Assembly (NCBI RefSeq): GCF_018691265.1
Contig: NW_024881272.1
Location: 22,805,323 to 22,869,322 of the forward strand
Origin: Tyto alba
Lineage: Eukaryota; Chordata; Aves; Strigiformes; Tytonidae
Direction: 5' to 3'
Length of the DNA: 64,000 bases
The translations under genes and the position numbers were made by a program. This document shows, piece by piece, positions 52,416-64,000 of the stretch (position 1 is the first letter of the stretch; every line of letters begins with the position of its first letter). The notes under the pieces are model-generated. The model saw nothing but the letters and a program-made list of their open reading frames with translations, did not search any database and was not told where the DNA came from.

Positions 52416-54833
52416 CTGCACGGACTTGTTATATTACTGTTATTGAAAAAAAATCCTCCCTACCTCAAACCTCTTCACATGTAAAACTGTGTATGAAGGT
52501 GAAGTATTTATTGTCGTCCATTTAGTTAGAGAATTATCATGTTTTCTACCAAAGCCCCATTTTCCCCCTGCGCACGGAGATCAGCGGAGTTACACCTCCC
52601 ACCTTCCAGGTGTCACCCTGCAGGGACTGGAGAAGAGACGGGCAGATCAGTTCCAGGGAAGCACAGTAGGGGGAAACCTGAGGCACTGTCATGCACTCCG
52701 AGTCAAACTTAAAATGAATTAAAATTTCTTTTTGCAAAGTCCTCTTAAGTTGATGTGGATTTAGCTACTGGTCAACTCTAGACATGGTGCAAGTAAATGC
52801 GAGGATAAAGCCTTTCTCAGGTGCTCACTTCCCGTGCACAGCAGGTGCTCAGATATTAGAACTGGAAATTTGAAATAGTAAAATCTAAAACTCTATGTAA
52901 ATCTATGTTCTGGAGGAATGATTTCAACTGACTATTCAAAAGTATAAATCGGTCATATCACTGCTAGTAAAACATAATTAGCAGAATGACATAGCTTTTA
53001 CTTATTAATTCTATTTCTTTTCTACTACACAGGAGCTGCAGCAAAAAAAGTTATAATCAACAAAATCTTTTCTAATGACAGGTTTTTTTCTTCCATTAGC
53101 TCTGCAAAACATATTAATCCTGAAAGAATGATATTTCCTTTTAATTTTGCATAGCGGTGTGCCCAAATAAAAACGTTAACCACCAGGACATAATTTTCAG
53201 TATGCTTGTCTTACTTCAGATGTGTGTTTTCTGTTTGGAGCACAGCTGTTCATATTTCCGAACATAAGCTTCAGTGCTGTAAATATCTTCTCTATTGAGG
53301 GCTACATTCCCAAAGTACTGCACAGGGGCCACATGTACAAATTGTGTTAGTGCTAATGTAAGCTGTGTGCATGCAGATCCATGTACAGAACTTAGAAAAT
53401 GTGGACCACGGACCTTGACCCCACCACTTTGCCACTGAACCAGAATTGTTCTATTTAATGCTGTGACTGTGACATAAATCAGGTTTTCAAAAGGATTTTA
53501 TTCAGCTAAAAGAACTCGTTCTTGGATAAAATTTTAATAGATAGTGCAGCAGAACTGCATTAATGAAGCAAATTACTCCCAGCAACCTGGAAAACAAAAT
53601 AATTTGGAAACTAAAGGTAAGATCGTCTGGGGTTTATTGCCACATTTTTTTCAACAGTAGAAGTCTGTGTTGTGTTTAGCTCAATTTCTTTACTTCTGTA
53701 TTTCAAAACCAAGTCCTTTGCCTGTCAGCATTACGCAGCTGGCAGTGCTATTGCCTCTCTGCTAGAAGGTCAGAGATGCACATCTCTGACTGAGACATGG
53801 GCTTATATCCAACGCTGACGCTGCAACAGAGCGTTTGGGGGGATGTCGTTGCACAGTTAGAGCTGCCTGCCTTCAGATGAGACATTAAATCAAGGTCATT
53901 TCTGCCCATCAGTGGGGACCACCTGGGTGAAAGGTAACAATCCTGTGGCAATTTTCACAACAGTAGGACATAAGCACAATGGTCTTAACAATATTTGCTC
54001 CTAACAAATAGCTTCTGGTATCTGAGATTCTTTGGAAGCAATTGTTAAGCAAAATAATAGAAATCCATGGGACTACCCAAACCATGTCAATGATATTGCC
54101 CTCCTTACTTTGCAAAGTTTTCTCTGTTTAAGAGGAAAGGTAGCCTACTTCTAAGCACCAGAGTACTGAGTCCAAGTACACATTGAAACATTTTGTATAG
54201 ATGATGTAGCATATATTTGTAAGTTTTTAGAAATATGGATTCATGAATTTCCAGTTTCCCAAAGGCAAATTTGCAACAATTATCAAATTAGGTTAGTATC
54301 ATTCAGTCAATCTGCTGCTTTAGGAAGAGGGGAAAATACAAGAAACATGAGCGTATGGGAAATAAAAGCTAGTTCTGCACCATTTTCCTCTGAGTCCAGC
54401 AGTCAAATTTATTCTATGGCTGGTGACAAAAGTGGTGGTTGGTGGCCATCTACCTGCTCTGTGCCCTGGCTTTGTTGACTCCAAGGAGAGTATCTGATGA
54501 ACAGACATAGGCATTTTTTAGCTTTCATAAGATCAATTTATACTGTAAGATCAAAAGCAGAAAGAAAGAATGGTACAACTACCAATGGATGTTAGGCTGT
54601 CATTCTAAAAGTGGTGAAATACCACATCATTTAATAAGAGATACAGAGATAATGTAACAGGAATGGAAGTGTGGTGTACTGCACTCGGGCAGTTGCAGAA
54701 ATCAAGGATTTCACCTATTCTTCACGGACTACAATCAATCAAGAAGATTTTTTTTTTTTTTTTCTTTACTTCAGACACTGTCTGAACCAAAGTCGAGGGG
54801 GAATCACAAACATATAAAGGAATAAGATTTGAT

Positions 54834-54849
54834 GGGGGGGGGGAGGGGG
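54834..54849. repeat. G10-A-G5 run
   Basis: Ten G, one A, five G. There is enough guanine to form a compact G-quadruplex on the plus strand; on the transcribed RNA of ST6GALNAC3 it would be C-rich. A poly(T) run lies at about 54748-54765. Confidence 0.88.
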
Positions 54850-56659
54850 AAAAGAAGGAATCTGAATTGATTTGCAGGCAAGAAATTATAAAACATGTTT
54901 TTCATTCCAAGGAAGCCCTCAAAAGGAAATTGAGAGGACTTGCATCATTTAAGGTATTGATAAAATAGGGCTCTTCACTGTGTTAATTTGAGCAATCTTA
55001 GGCAGGTCTCAAGGAAGGAAATATGTTGCTTTATCCATTCATGTGACAGGAGAAATAAGAATGGAAGAATATCAGATAAAAAGGAAAACTGGACTAAACT
55101 TATCTTTGACCACAACTGAAAATAAGAAGTAAAACCTAATATATACATAGTAGATAGTGAAATAAAAATAAGCATACAAATAAAAATGCTGTTTCTATAA
55201 AAATAAGAATTAGGCATATACTTAACATCCATCATGGGAAAAATTCCGCTGATGTTACAATTAGATTTTGAGAGTAATTTCAGTAGCAACCTATTTCATT
55301 TCTATAACATGATAATGATTTCATCAGTAACAAATTCTCTAGGTAGTATCACAGTGGAAGGTTTAAGGATGGCACCATTAAATAGCATCCATAATTGTTA
55401 CAATCAAATGCATATTACACAAAAAGGTGCATTTGTGGATGACTGTTAATGTACCAATTTGCTGGATTAGCATTTTGCTGAAAGTAACACTGAGCCTTCA
55501 GAACCTATTACCTATGGGCCAAAACTCATGTTGAGTCCATTTCCTGCTGCAAAATGAAACCTGTCATCCTTTCACAGTAGAATTTGTATTACAGCCACAA
55601 ATACTACTGATTACCATTAACAGTTCAGGTATGATGGGGCAAACCACAGGTTTTCAAAATGTCACTGAGCATAGGGCTGGGTATTAACAGCTGTCAATAT
55701 GCAGATGTTTCCTCACCTTGTTTTAGTCTCCTTTGCACTAAACTATTGCAGGGAACTGTGACCAGTGCTTTGCAAAAGGCAATGGAATTTCTGTTGTGAA
55801 CTTGACAGAACACCAAATCTATTTAACAGCAAAGGGAGTCTTGCAGACACACGTATGGGATCCACAAAGCACAAGAACCTGAGGTTTCATTTGCAATGAT
55901 ACTAGGAGCAAACCTAAACAAGCAATCTAGAAACACATATGCCCTCCCAAATCACCTAGATAATTAAATAATAGACACTACCTCTCTCTAGAACACTTTA
56001 AAAAGATTATTCTATTTCAAATGCAAAAAAAGTAATAGAAATCTAGGACATTCTTAGATAGACAAATACTTCACTGCATTCAGAAATAACTAATGGTTAT
56101 ATAGAGAGATATCCATATTGGAAAGAAACAAAAATGCTACATTCATGAATCCTCTAGCAATTTAAAAATTCAAACAGATTTTAAGACGTATTATGTAATA
56201 ATATCTACTCACTCACAGCTAATGTAGAAATGCTTGTTAGTGATATGTAGCTGCTAAAAGTATATTTATGTTTATAAAGATCTTGACAGACAAACTAGAT
56301 TTTTCAAAGAAAAATAACATGCTTAGTGAGTGAAGAGAATTTACTAGAGGCATTTTTGCATTTAGTAAAGACTGATAAAAGATTGATTTTCAGGAATTCA
56401 GAATACAATTTCCTAGATAATTGTACAATTAATCTGAATGAACAAGAACTACAAATGTATATACAAATCAGGTGTTTTGAGCATAATATGAACTGCTAAT
56501 TTCTTAACAGATCTGGCACTTTCTATTATGAAAACTGTTCCTCTAATGAACAAACACATTTAAACTGCAAGAATGCTACTGCAGACTGAAAAAATGATGG
56601 CCAAAAATCCTGTTTCCAAGAATAACTTAAACTACTGTAAGATTTCTCACATGGACTGA

Positions 56660-56716
56660 AACAAAAAAAAAAAACAAAAGCAAAAAAAAAAAAACACCCC
56701 ACAAACCAAAACAAAA
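56660..56716. repeat. A-rich (CAAAA)n tract
   Basis: A12, CAAAAGC, A12, CACCCC, then ACCAAAACAAAAC. Another member of the CAAA/CCAA tract class. Confidence 0.85.
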
Positions 56717-59700
56717 CAGTTAAACAGTTTAGTTTAGTTCTAAAACTTTTAATTTGCCTCATACAACACACATCTTTGTGATCTTTTCCTTGTTAAATCT
56801 GCCTTATCTTTACAAACAGTCTTCAGATGAAAATAAATGGTATTTGCAGAAAGAGCGGGAAAGCAAGTAGAACGGAGAAAGTAACAAGCTGGGCGTCATC
56901 TTGGAAAACCACTACGTGATTCATCTTATGAAGAAACATCCATGCAGAGGTAACCTGTTACGTCATCTCCTGTCCTTCATTACAGCTGGATCCCATGCCA
57001 AGTTCTAGCAAACCGAAACAGTGAGAAGTGAGGAGGGGGTGGGCTTTTTCTATGGATAAATTAGGAAAAATAAGGAAGAGTTTTGCTTGATAACATGGTG
57101 ATAAAGGTGGAACTGCAAGTGTCTGTATACACTAGAAGAAAGAAAAGAAGTTGAAATATTTAAGATCTTTAAAGAAGAAGGAACTAAAGAGGTATAAACA
57201 CCTGTAATATTTCCCATATCTCAGTCTGAGGAAAAATTAAAGTGTTGAACTATTATCCCACCACACAATCTTCCAAGGGATGTGGGCAAAGGCCCAAGAA
57301 TTGCCCATATAAAGCAGACAGGTTAAAATCTGAGTTCATGTGGAATATGGGTCGATCATGTACTAGCAGAGAGATGAGCAGCCAGCTGTTTTTTTTCAGC
57401 TCTAGATTTTATTTTTTGTATATTTAGCATACACTGAAACTAGTAGAAAAATATATGCATTATTCATGTTATTCATGGTAGACATGCACTGTAGTTTCAG
57501 TGAACAGGACTGGAAGTAATACCAGAGGAAATAGGGGCCTTAAAGGAAGACACTAATCTCAGAAACTTCAGAGTGTCACTGTAATTTTTTTTTAAAGGAT
57601 TCTGTTATGATAATAGTTAGGTTTGCAGAAAATGATTTCTGCACTATTCAGATAAACGACCTCACAGAAGGCCATTTCTTCCCCAGGAAATGAAGAGTGG
57701 TAACACCCACCAGAATGGCAGCAAGCCATTTAAGAGCAAGTGGAGGGAGCTCCAAAATGCTGGTTCCTATGTGATTATCAACAGCCTGAACATAACAAAT
57801 GTTTTAGATTTCATTTAGAATTTACCTTGCGTTGTGGCCAGCAGAGGTGGGAACTCATTTTAAACAGGAAACAATATCACCCCCATCCATTGCTTGAAAA
57901 TGACTTCTCATCTACAATTATCTGTCAGTTATGCCTTCTCATTTTCAGCTATCACCAGCCTCCATACCCACAAAGTCCATTTCTCCTTGATTCTTGTGCT
58001 CAGCTCCAAAATAATTTATTAGGAGTTACACATGCTTATCAAAGACAGACAGAATTCATGCAGAAATTAATGACAGTCTATGGAAGTTGCTATATATCAT
58101 TATATAATACATGCCAACACTGCTGTCACAGTACCTGGATTGCCTCGTCCTTTGTCAATCAGAATAAAGCATTAGTGTAGTGGAAAGATTATTTTTGTTG
58201 TTGTTCTGACAATAAAGTTTTGGCTGTAATACAATGGTAATAAGTGATAATTTATCAGGGATAGTAGATCCCCAATCATTTTATGACAGTCAATCTGGCT
58301 GTCCCCATATTACTTTTTGAACATAATTAGAAGTGGCTTGATCTAAAAATGTTATTTGCTGTTTATAAACATGAATACTTTACAAACATGATAAACCTGA
58401 AGTAGTGAAGAGTACTTTGGTCCATGCCAGCGGCAGGACAGAAATTGAGGCTAGTTTGTAAGAGTTCCAGCCTGTTCTTCTATCTGTTCTCTTCTGATAA
58501 ACACTAATCATCATTATTTGCCTTACAATAATGTTATCAAATCCATCAGTCGTCACTGATACTGATGATGACAAGGCGCATCCAACACCAAGGACCAACT
58601 GCAGAAGAAATTAACAGGAGTGGACTCATCTGAATGGGGGGATCCCACAGCACAGTTTCTCTACCTCCAGGGCATTCTCCTGTGGGACTCTCTGAAGGTC
58701 TGCAATTGAGAGAATTAGCAAAGAAACACCATCTACTATGTGTTTGAGAGAATTACATTTCTCTGGCTTCTAAGTAGAGAGCCTATTTAGCCTCAAAACC
58801 ACTGAAAAGGGTTTGTACTCAGCCATGCCAGTGTCTCCCAAAGGCTGCAAATAAACTTTGCAGGGACTCACTGCATTTGAGAAAGAAGTTATGCTTGTAA
58901 AGACATTGGAAAGAAAATTAAAAATGTATGTAAGCTCTGACCCGAGACACAAATTTGACATAGGTTCTGGTTTGGAATCTATTCCCAGTTGCTCTTTTGA
59001 AGCCTGCCACCAGCAGACTGGATCAATATAATGCATCATCTTGGGGCTACATTTTGAATCCATTCAGGAACCAAACCTTGTGCAGAATGCAGCTGGCTTT
59101 AGAACAGCCTCTCATCTCCTAAATCTCCAAGTTATACCTTCAAAGCTGATCTAAATGGCAATATAATTTTGGAGAAGAGATAATCTGATGATCTAGTGAA
59201 AGAAATTTTGGACAGTGCGAGACAAATCAGAGAGGAGGCTGAAGAAACAAATCAGCAGTTTTGGACAACATGCACTGGATTTAAAAAGAAAACCTACCAG
59301 GAAATAGGATAGACATTACAAATCTTTTACATGCTAGAAATAAGATGACATGAAAACTGTATTATAAGCTATAAAATGTTAATAAATCAATAAAAGTAAT
59401 TACACAAAAAACACCTGAGAACAAAATGGTCAGTCATTGATCAATTCCATAATATACTGTATGTCATCAAATATAGGGTTATTGGTTTTACCTAAAGGCC
59501 AAACATTATCCTTCACCATGGTTTTTAATTTCTATGGTAGGATATTTGCCAGCTCTGATCTAAGCTTTCGGTGTACTACCCTGGAACTATTTTGGGGTAA
59601 CTCCTGTGTGTGCAGTCAAGCATTTCATAGGAGTCTGAAAGCATCTGAAGAAAAGCTTAGAAAAATACTTTTCCAACTTGGTGTACTCCAGAAATTTTAT

Positions 59701-62700
59701 TTTCTCTTTACAGACATGAATCCTAGGCACCAGTACTCAAAAGGGCAGAAGGGAGGAAGTGTGGTAGCATCACTGAACCAGGGAAATCAACAAAAACCAA
59801 CTTGCACTTTGGCTGGTGCAATATTAATACGAGGCCCTTGAGCATTCTTTTCAGTCTTTAATTGGAGCAAGCGGGTTCTGCCCTCTGGAGAAATATTGAT
59901 CTAAGACCTGTAGCATTTCCATCAATTTCAAATCCAAAACTCTGGGTCCTAACTACAAGAGCCTCTTAAAGACAAATTCAAGAAGCTGTACTTCAAAAAA
60001 TGATGCTATTACTTGCCAAAAAGAGGACTTGACTGGTATGAACAAGGTAAAGGCAGTAATGCGCACCCCTGGGGTTGGGATAAAAATGGAGGATGAATTG
60101 CTGTTATTAAGTGGACAATCCCAAAATCACTCTAGTAATTTCTTTGCACTTGTTTTGGGAATTTCATTTAACACTGTATTTATTCATCTAATGGGTATGC
60201 CAACTGCTTCTCTGAGTGACAGGAAACAACAGATTACTGTAATCTCCCACTAGCTGAATATGAAAAATATATCAAATGGAGAGAAGGAAAAATAAAGATG
60301 GAGGAAAGAAATACTGCATATAACACAGAACTTAATTTTCTCCCCATCCCGCCCCAGATTGAATTGGTTTTCACTTCAGGGTGCAGCCCCATGGACAAAA
60401 TTTACCATGAACTTTTCAACACTGGTGGTAATATCACTTACTGGTTTAGAGGTAGTTAAAAAATTATTTATGATGAGTTGACAAAATTTACAGCTACACC
60501 CACAGAAAATGTAGCTCCTTGTTACAGATACTGTAACTCTATCAAGTAGAGCTCTAAGGTGCACACACTGCCAGCACAGTAATGTCAGTAAGGGGCATGA
60601 GGCTTTTGATGCGACAGTCACACGGGTCCTCTTACAGACCAAATAACACATATTTGGTAGTATGGATTAATGTATTCAGTCAGACAAGAGAGACTATCCC
60701 AAGAAAAGCAATTACTGCTGGTGCAATCTGCATCTGCTCTAAGAGGGTCTCTGAGCTCATTTCTCTCTATGCAGCAGTTACACCAGTCCACCTGTTCCAG
60801 CGCAGTCTGAGAGCAGATAGGACAGATTAACAGCTCAAAAATGCATTTAAGGTTCACATTTTAATCTAACAAAAAGCCTAAGAGAAAAGGCTCACGTGGT
60901 AGAAACTTTCCACCAACTCAGAGAACAATAAAAAAGACCAAACTATGTATTCAATCCACAGAGCTTTGCAGCAGAACCTGTAGCTGCCAAATGCAGGCTA
61001 TGACAGATGGCCATGGGAGCAAACTTGGAAAGCAGAGGCTTTCAAGGAAGATGGCTGTGGCTTTAAAACTAACTAGTAATTGGCACGATTACCAGTGTTG
61101 GGAGTCTGTCTCTTCAGCAAGTTATATCTGCTGTGTTTACGTGAGCACCCATGCACGTATGTGTGACTCTGTGTGTGTGGCTGGCACGCTGTTCCCCTGC
61201 AGCAAAGTATTAATAGCTTCAGGTCAGCTCAGTGCTGCACATCTCTGCCAGAACAGCTATGCTGGGCAAGAGCTCAAAGAGCCAAAATCGCTGATTCCTA
61301 CAGCCAGCAGAAACCCCTTGTGTAGAAACAATTATACGAGCAAAATTCCATTTTCACTGGCTCTTTTTACTCTGTGGTGTATTTTATACACCAGTACAAA
61401 GTGTACTTTAGCTGTCATCACTGTATCTAAAACTAGCAACACTTTACTGGAAAGGGTACCTTGAATCTCTATGAGAAATAGACTCCAGGTATAAACTCAG
61501 GGGGGATGACACTGAACTTCTTATGATGGAAGCATCTTAATTTTTAAACAGCAGTAGTGGGAGGATATTCAGTGGGTAAATGATAGGGCACTGCTCTCCC
61601 AACTGATGAAATGTAACACCAAGAAGACACCTTGCTTGCTGTTAATGCAAACCAGCCCATCCTTCATTTAGCAACTATTATTGACAAAAGCTGAAATCAC
61701 ATCACGGTAACAGAATTCAGTCCTCATCCAGAGTCAGAGCAGTAAGCTCCTCTGTCCTCCTTTTGACCACAAGACTCATCCTCATCTGCTCATTACACTT
61801 GCAAGCCCACCTTTCCTATCTTCCCCAGCGATTTGTTCTCATTCAAGAAGCTACTACAGTAAACCTCTGCCATTTTCTTTACCAGTCCAAAGAATACTCC
61901 ATTCACTCTGTCTGGATCACCTGCCATTTAAATAAAACAGAACTTTACTGATAGAAGTTCATCTATCAAGCTGGCTATCTGCAAAACTTAAGCTTGTTTC
62001 TGTTTTCCAAATGGTCTCAAACTAATTTTCACCATGTTCTGTGTCTCATTTGGAGATGCACTGTTCACACTTCTTACATGGAAAACACAAGTGGCACCTT
62101 CTCATAGGCAGTCTAACATTATCTAATATAAACCTCTCCTTTGCTAGCAGTGAAAAAATCCTCAAGAAGGCCAGAGAAATCTCTGGAAATTACATACAAC
62201 CAAGGCGGATAGAAAATCTATGACACCAGGCACCTTTTCCAGTATAACCTGTACGCTCTGTTCAACAGATCTATCCAGCCCATGACTGTGCATCATAGAC
62301 ATTTACTTCTATCAGCCCAGATTCTTTAGGGATTGACTTTAGATGGCACAGCTCACTGGCTGATAGTAATCTCTTCTCAAGTCCCTTAGTCTTTTTTAAA
62401 AAAGCAGAGCTGCCACACAGGCAGCACTGCTTGACTCATCACATTCAGGCTCTGTGTGGAGCAGATTTAATTCCTTTGTATAGAACACTCGATATATTTA
62501 TCCTGGCACTTGACTTTTTCCTCATGAGACACCATCAGAGTTGTGGCAGCTTTAAAAACCTAAGCTAATTCCATACATACAGAAGGAAAAAAGCTGAGCT
62601 GGCAGGATTTACTCTACTGAGGACACACATCATCTGTGCTCCCTTCTCTCCTGTAGGTTCGTAACAGCCTGAGTGGTTTCAAGTGGACCTTGCAGCTAAT

Positions 62701-64000
62701 TCTGATGGTTCTGTCTTCTCCCACGCAAAAAGGAGGTTGGAAAGAAGAAGAGGGCAGTGGGGAGTCTGGTAGTAATTTGTTTGGCGAGGTCTATTTCTAT
62801 ACTATAAGATGCGCTCCTGGATTTGCTCATTTGATGGTTAAAGCCTTCAGCAGGAATATTATTTTCAAGTGTGTGTCTATGTCTCTCAGAGCCAGGAATG
62901 GGAGCTCTGGTATAAATAGCAAGCACAAGGGGGTGGGGGGACAGGAACCAAAAACCCACCATACAAATCAGTCTCAGAAGTGTACCAAGCAATGTGATTG
63001 TCATTAAAAATGTTTTGTAGCCAATCCTTCTGTAATACTTCCAAGAAAAGTTGTTCCTGAAAATTTATATAGCAGAAGCATAAAAATATCCAGAAGAATA
63101 TATGGTGTGTTTAGGTTTAGTTTCATTATTAGTACTATTGTTATTATTAAGTGATTACTAAAGCTGAAATGATGTAACTGAGCAATTGAAATAAAATTGT
63201 GTCTTAGAAGAGATATAAATGATAAATGGCTATGAAACAGATGACCTTTTCTTAACAAAATATCCTATGAATTCTTAAGCTCTAACAGTGAATAAGATCC
63301 CAAAGGAAAAGACAGGATAGAAGTTGTGAATGTGCCAGAAATCAAATACTAAAGCAACTTTCTGTCACAGTGAGTTTGGTTCACGTAGCTTTTTAGTCTC
63401 CCTAGGACCCAGTTCTTCGCAACAATAGTATAAAACAAACATATCCGAAGTTAGCTAAATACACCAAGCAAATTCACAGTCTGGTACCTTCTGTTTTGAC
63501 ATGAAGCCTAGTGCTATTCTCCAAGTTTCTCTTCATAGTAAGTGTCATTCAGCATCCATCACTAACAGGCGAAACTTAAACCTTCCCAGTTTAATCACTA
63601 GCGTTACTTATTTTTAGTATTTGATATAAAAATTTCTGTCCCTTTAAATTTTTTTTCTCACTTCCCATATCTGGAAAGAAACTAATATTAAAACATCAGT
63701 CACATTCTTTTATTTCTTTGTGCATTTTTTAATTTAGTTATTAAAGTTTTATAAGAAGATGGCCTCTTGTGACTGGTATGGGTCCTTCCTATGATTACTC
63801 CTAACATGTTTGACAACCAAACTTTTGCTATTATTGAAATGGTATGTGCCTTATCTTCCTGTCAGATAGCACATCGCAGCCTGTATTTCTGCATGTTATG
63901 TTAATTTTCCTCTGTATTTCAGGTGCTGATGTTTTTTAATGCAATAACTTTATTCTGTTAAAAATAAAAAAGAAAAAAGGACTACACAAATATGGATAAG

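Larger units (their letters stand above)
23830..64000 (-). other. ST6GALNAC3: Intron of ST6GALNAC3 upstream of the motif L exon (partial)
   Basis: This stretch precedes the splice acceptor in the direction of transcription. The preceding exon should encode the stem and anchor region ending in a Gln-Glu just before Pro-Leu-Gln. I did not find it, so the intron probably runs beyond 64000. Recognised contents are a solo LTR (27077-27676), three degraded CR1 3' ends, a MIR-like remnant, a possible L3-like fragment, several (CAAA)n/(GTTT)n tracts and candidate conserved blocks. Long stretches such as 29000-32900, 39000-41900, 47100-50600 and 55000-63990 hold only AT-rich single-copy-looking sequence and short chance frames. 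A large intron fits the family, since the human gene is known for very long introns. Confidence 0.82.

Noticed and set aside
57740..58180. 146-codon plus-strand frame
   Set aside because: No family resemblance, no conserved motif order; likely chance.
60991..61464. 157-codon plus-strand frame with Cys-rich stretch
   Set aside because: No recognisable domain and no convincing splice or promoter context; composition fits chance in a locally GC-richer stretch.

Overview
The window looks like nuclear DNA from a bird, most likely one outside the chicken/duck lineage. It is AT-rich and intron-like, has almost no coding capacity, and contains CR1 LINE 3' ends with the avian (ATTCTRTG)n tail. It also holds two retroviral solo LTRs. 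One is of a type I associate, from memory, with many neoavian genomes. No bacterial-style operons, CRISPR arrays or recognisable RNA genes were seen.

The only coding sequence I can defend is one internal exon on the minus strand at 23420-23829. It is 410 nt with consensus splice sites on both sides. Its 136 codons carry the sialylmotif L region of the GalNAc alpha-2,6-sialyltransferase ST6GALNAC3. The whole window is therefore best read as the interior of ST6GALNAC3, transcribed right to left. Positions 23830-64000 are the intron upstream of this exon and positions 1-23419 the intron downstream. The TM-anchor exon(s) and the exons with sialylmotifs S, III and VS were not found and probably lie outside the window.

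The introns hold the following. (1) A 600-bp solo LTR at 27077-27676 in plus orientation, antisense to the gene, with TG...CA ends, a perfect 5-bp target duplication (ACCAA) and a pure (TTA)31 microsatellite. (2) A second LTR at about 19216-19745 in minus orientation, sense to the gene, with TATA box, CCAAT box, AATAAA signal and 99-bp internal duplications. (3) Degraded CR1 3' ends at about 36650-36845, 42880-43225 and 46450-46725. (4) An old MIR-like SINE remnant at about 52275-52415 and a possible CR1/L3-like fragment near 34520-34595. (5) Simple repeats, especially recurring (CAAA/CCAA)n tracts. (6) Several unique AT-rich blocks rich in homeodomain-type motifs that look like candidate conserved non-coding elements.

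I do not see a previously undescribed biological system. The most checkable points are the two LTRs flanking the exon within about 4 kb on either side, the ancient SINE remnant, and the candidate intronic regulatory blocks. The remaining open reading frames are short, lack recognisable domains and look like chance frames in intron sequence.
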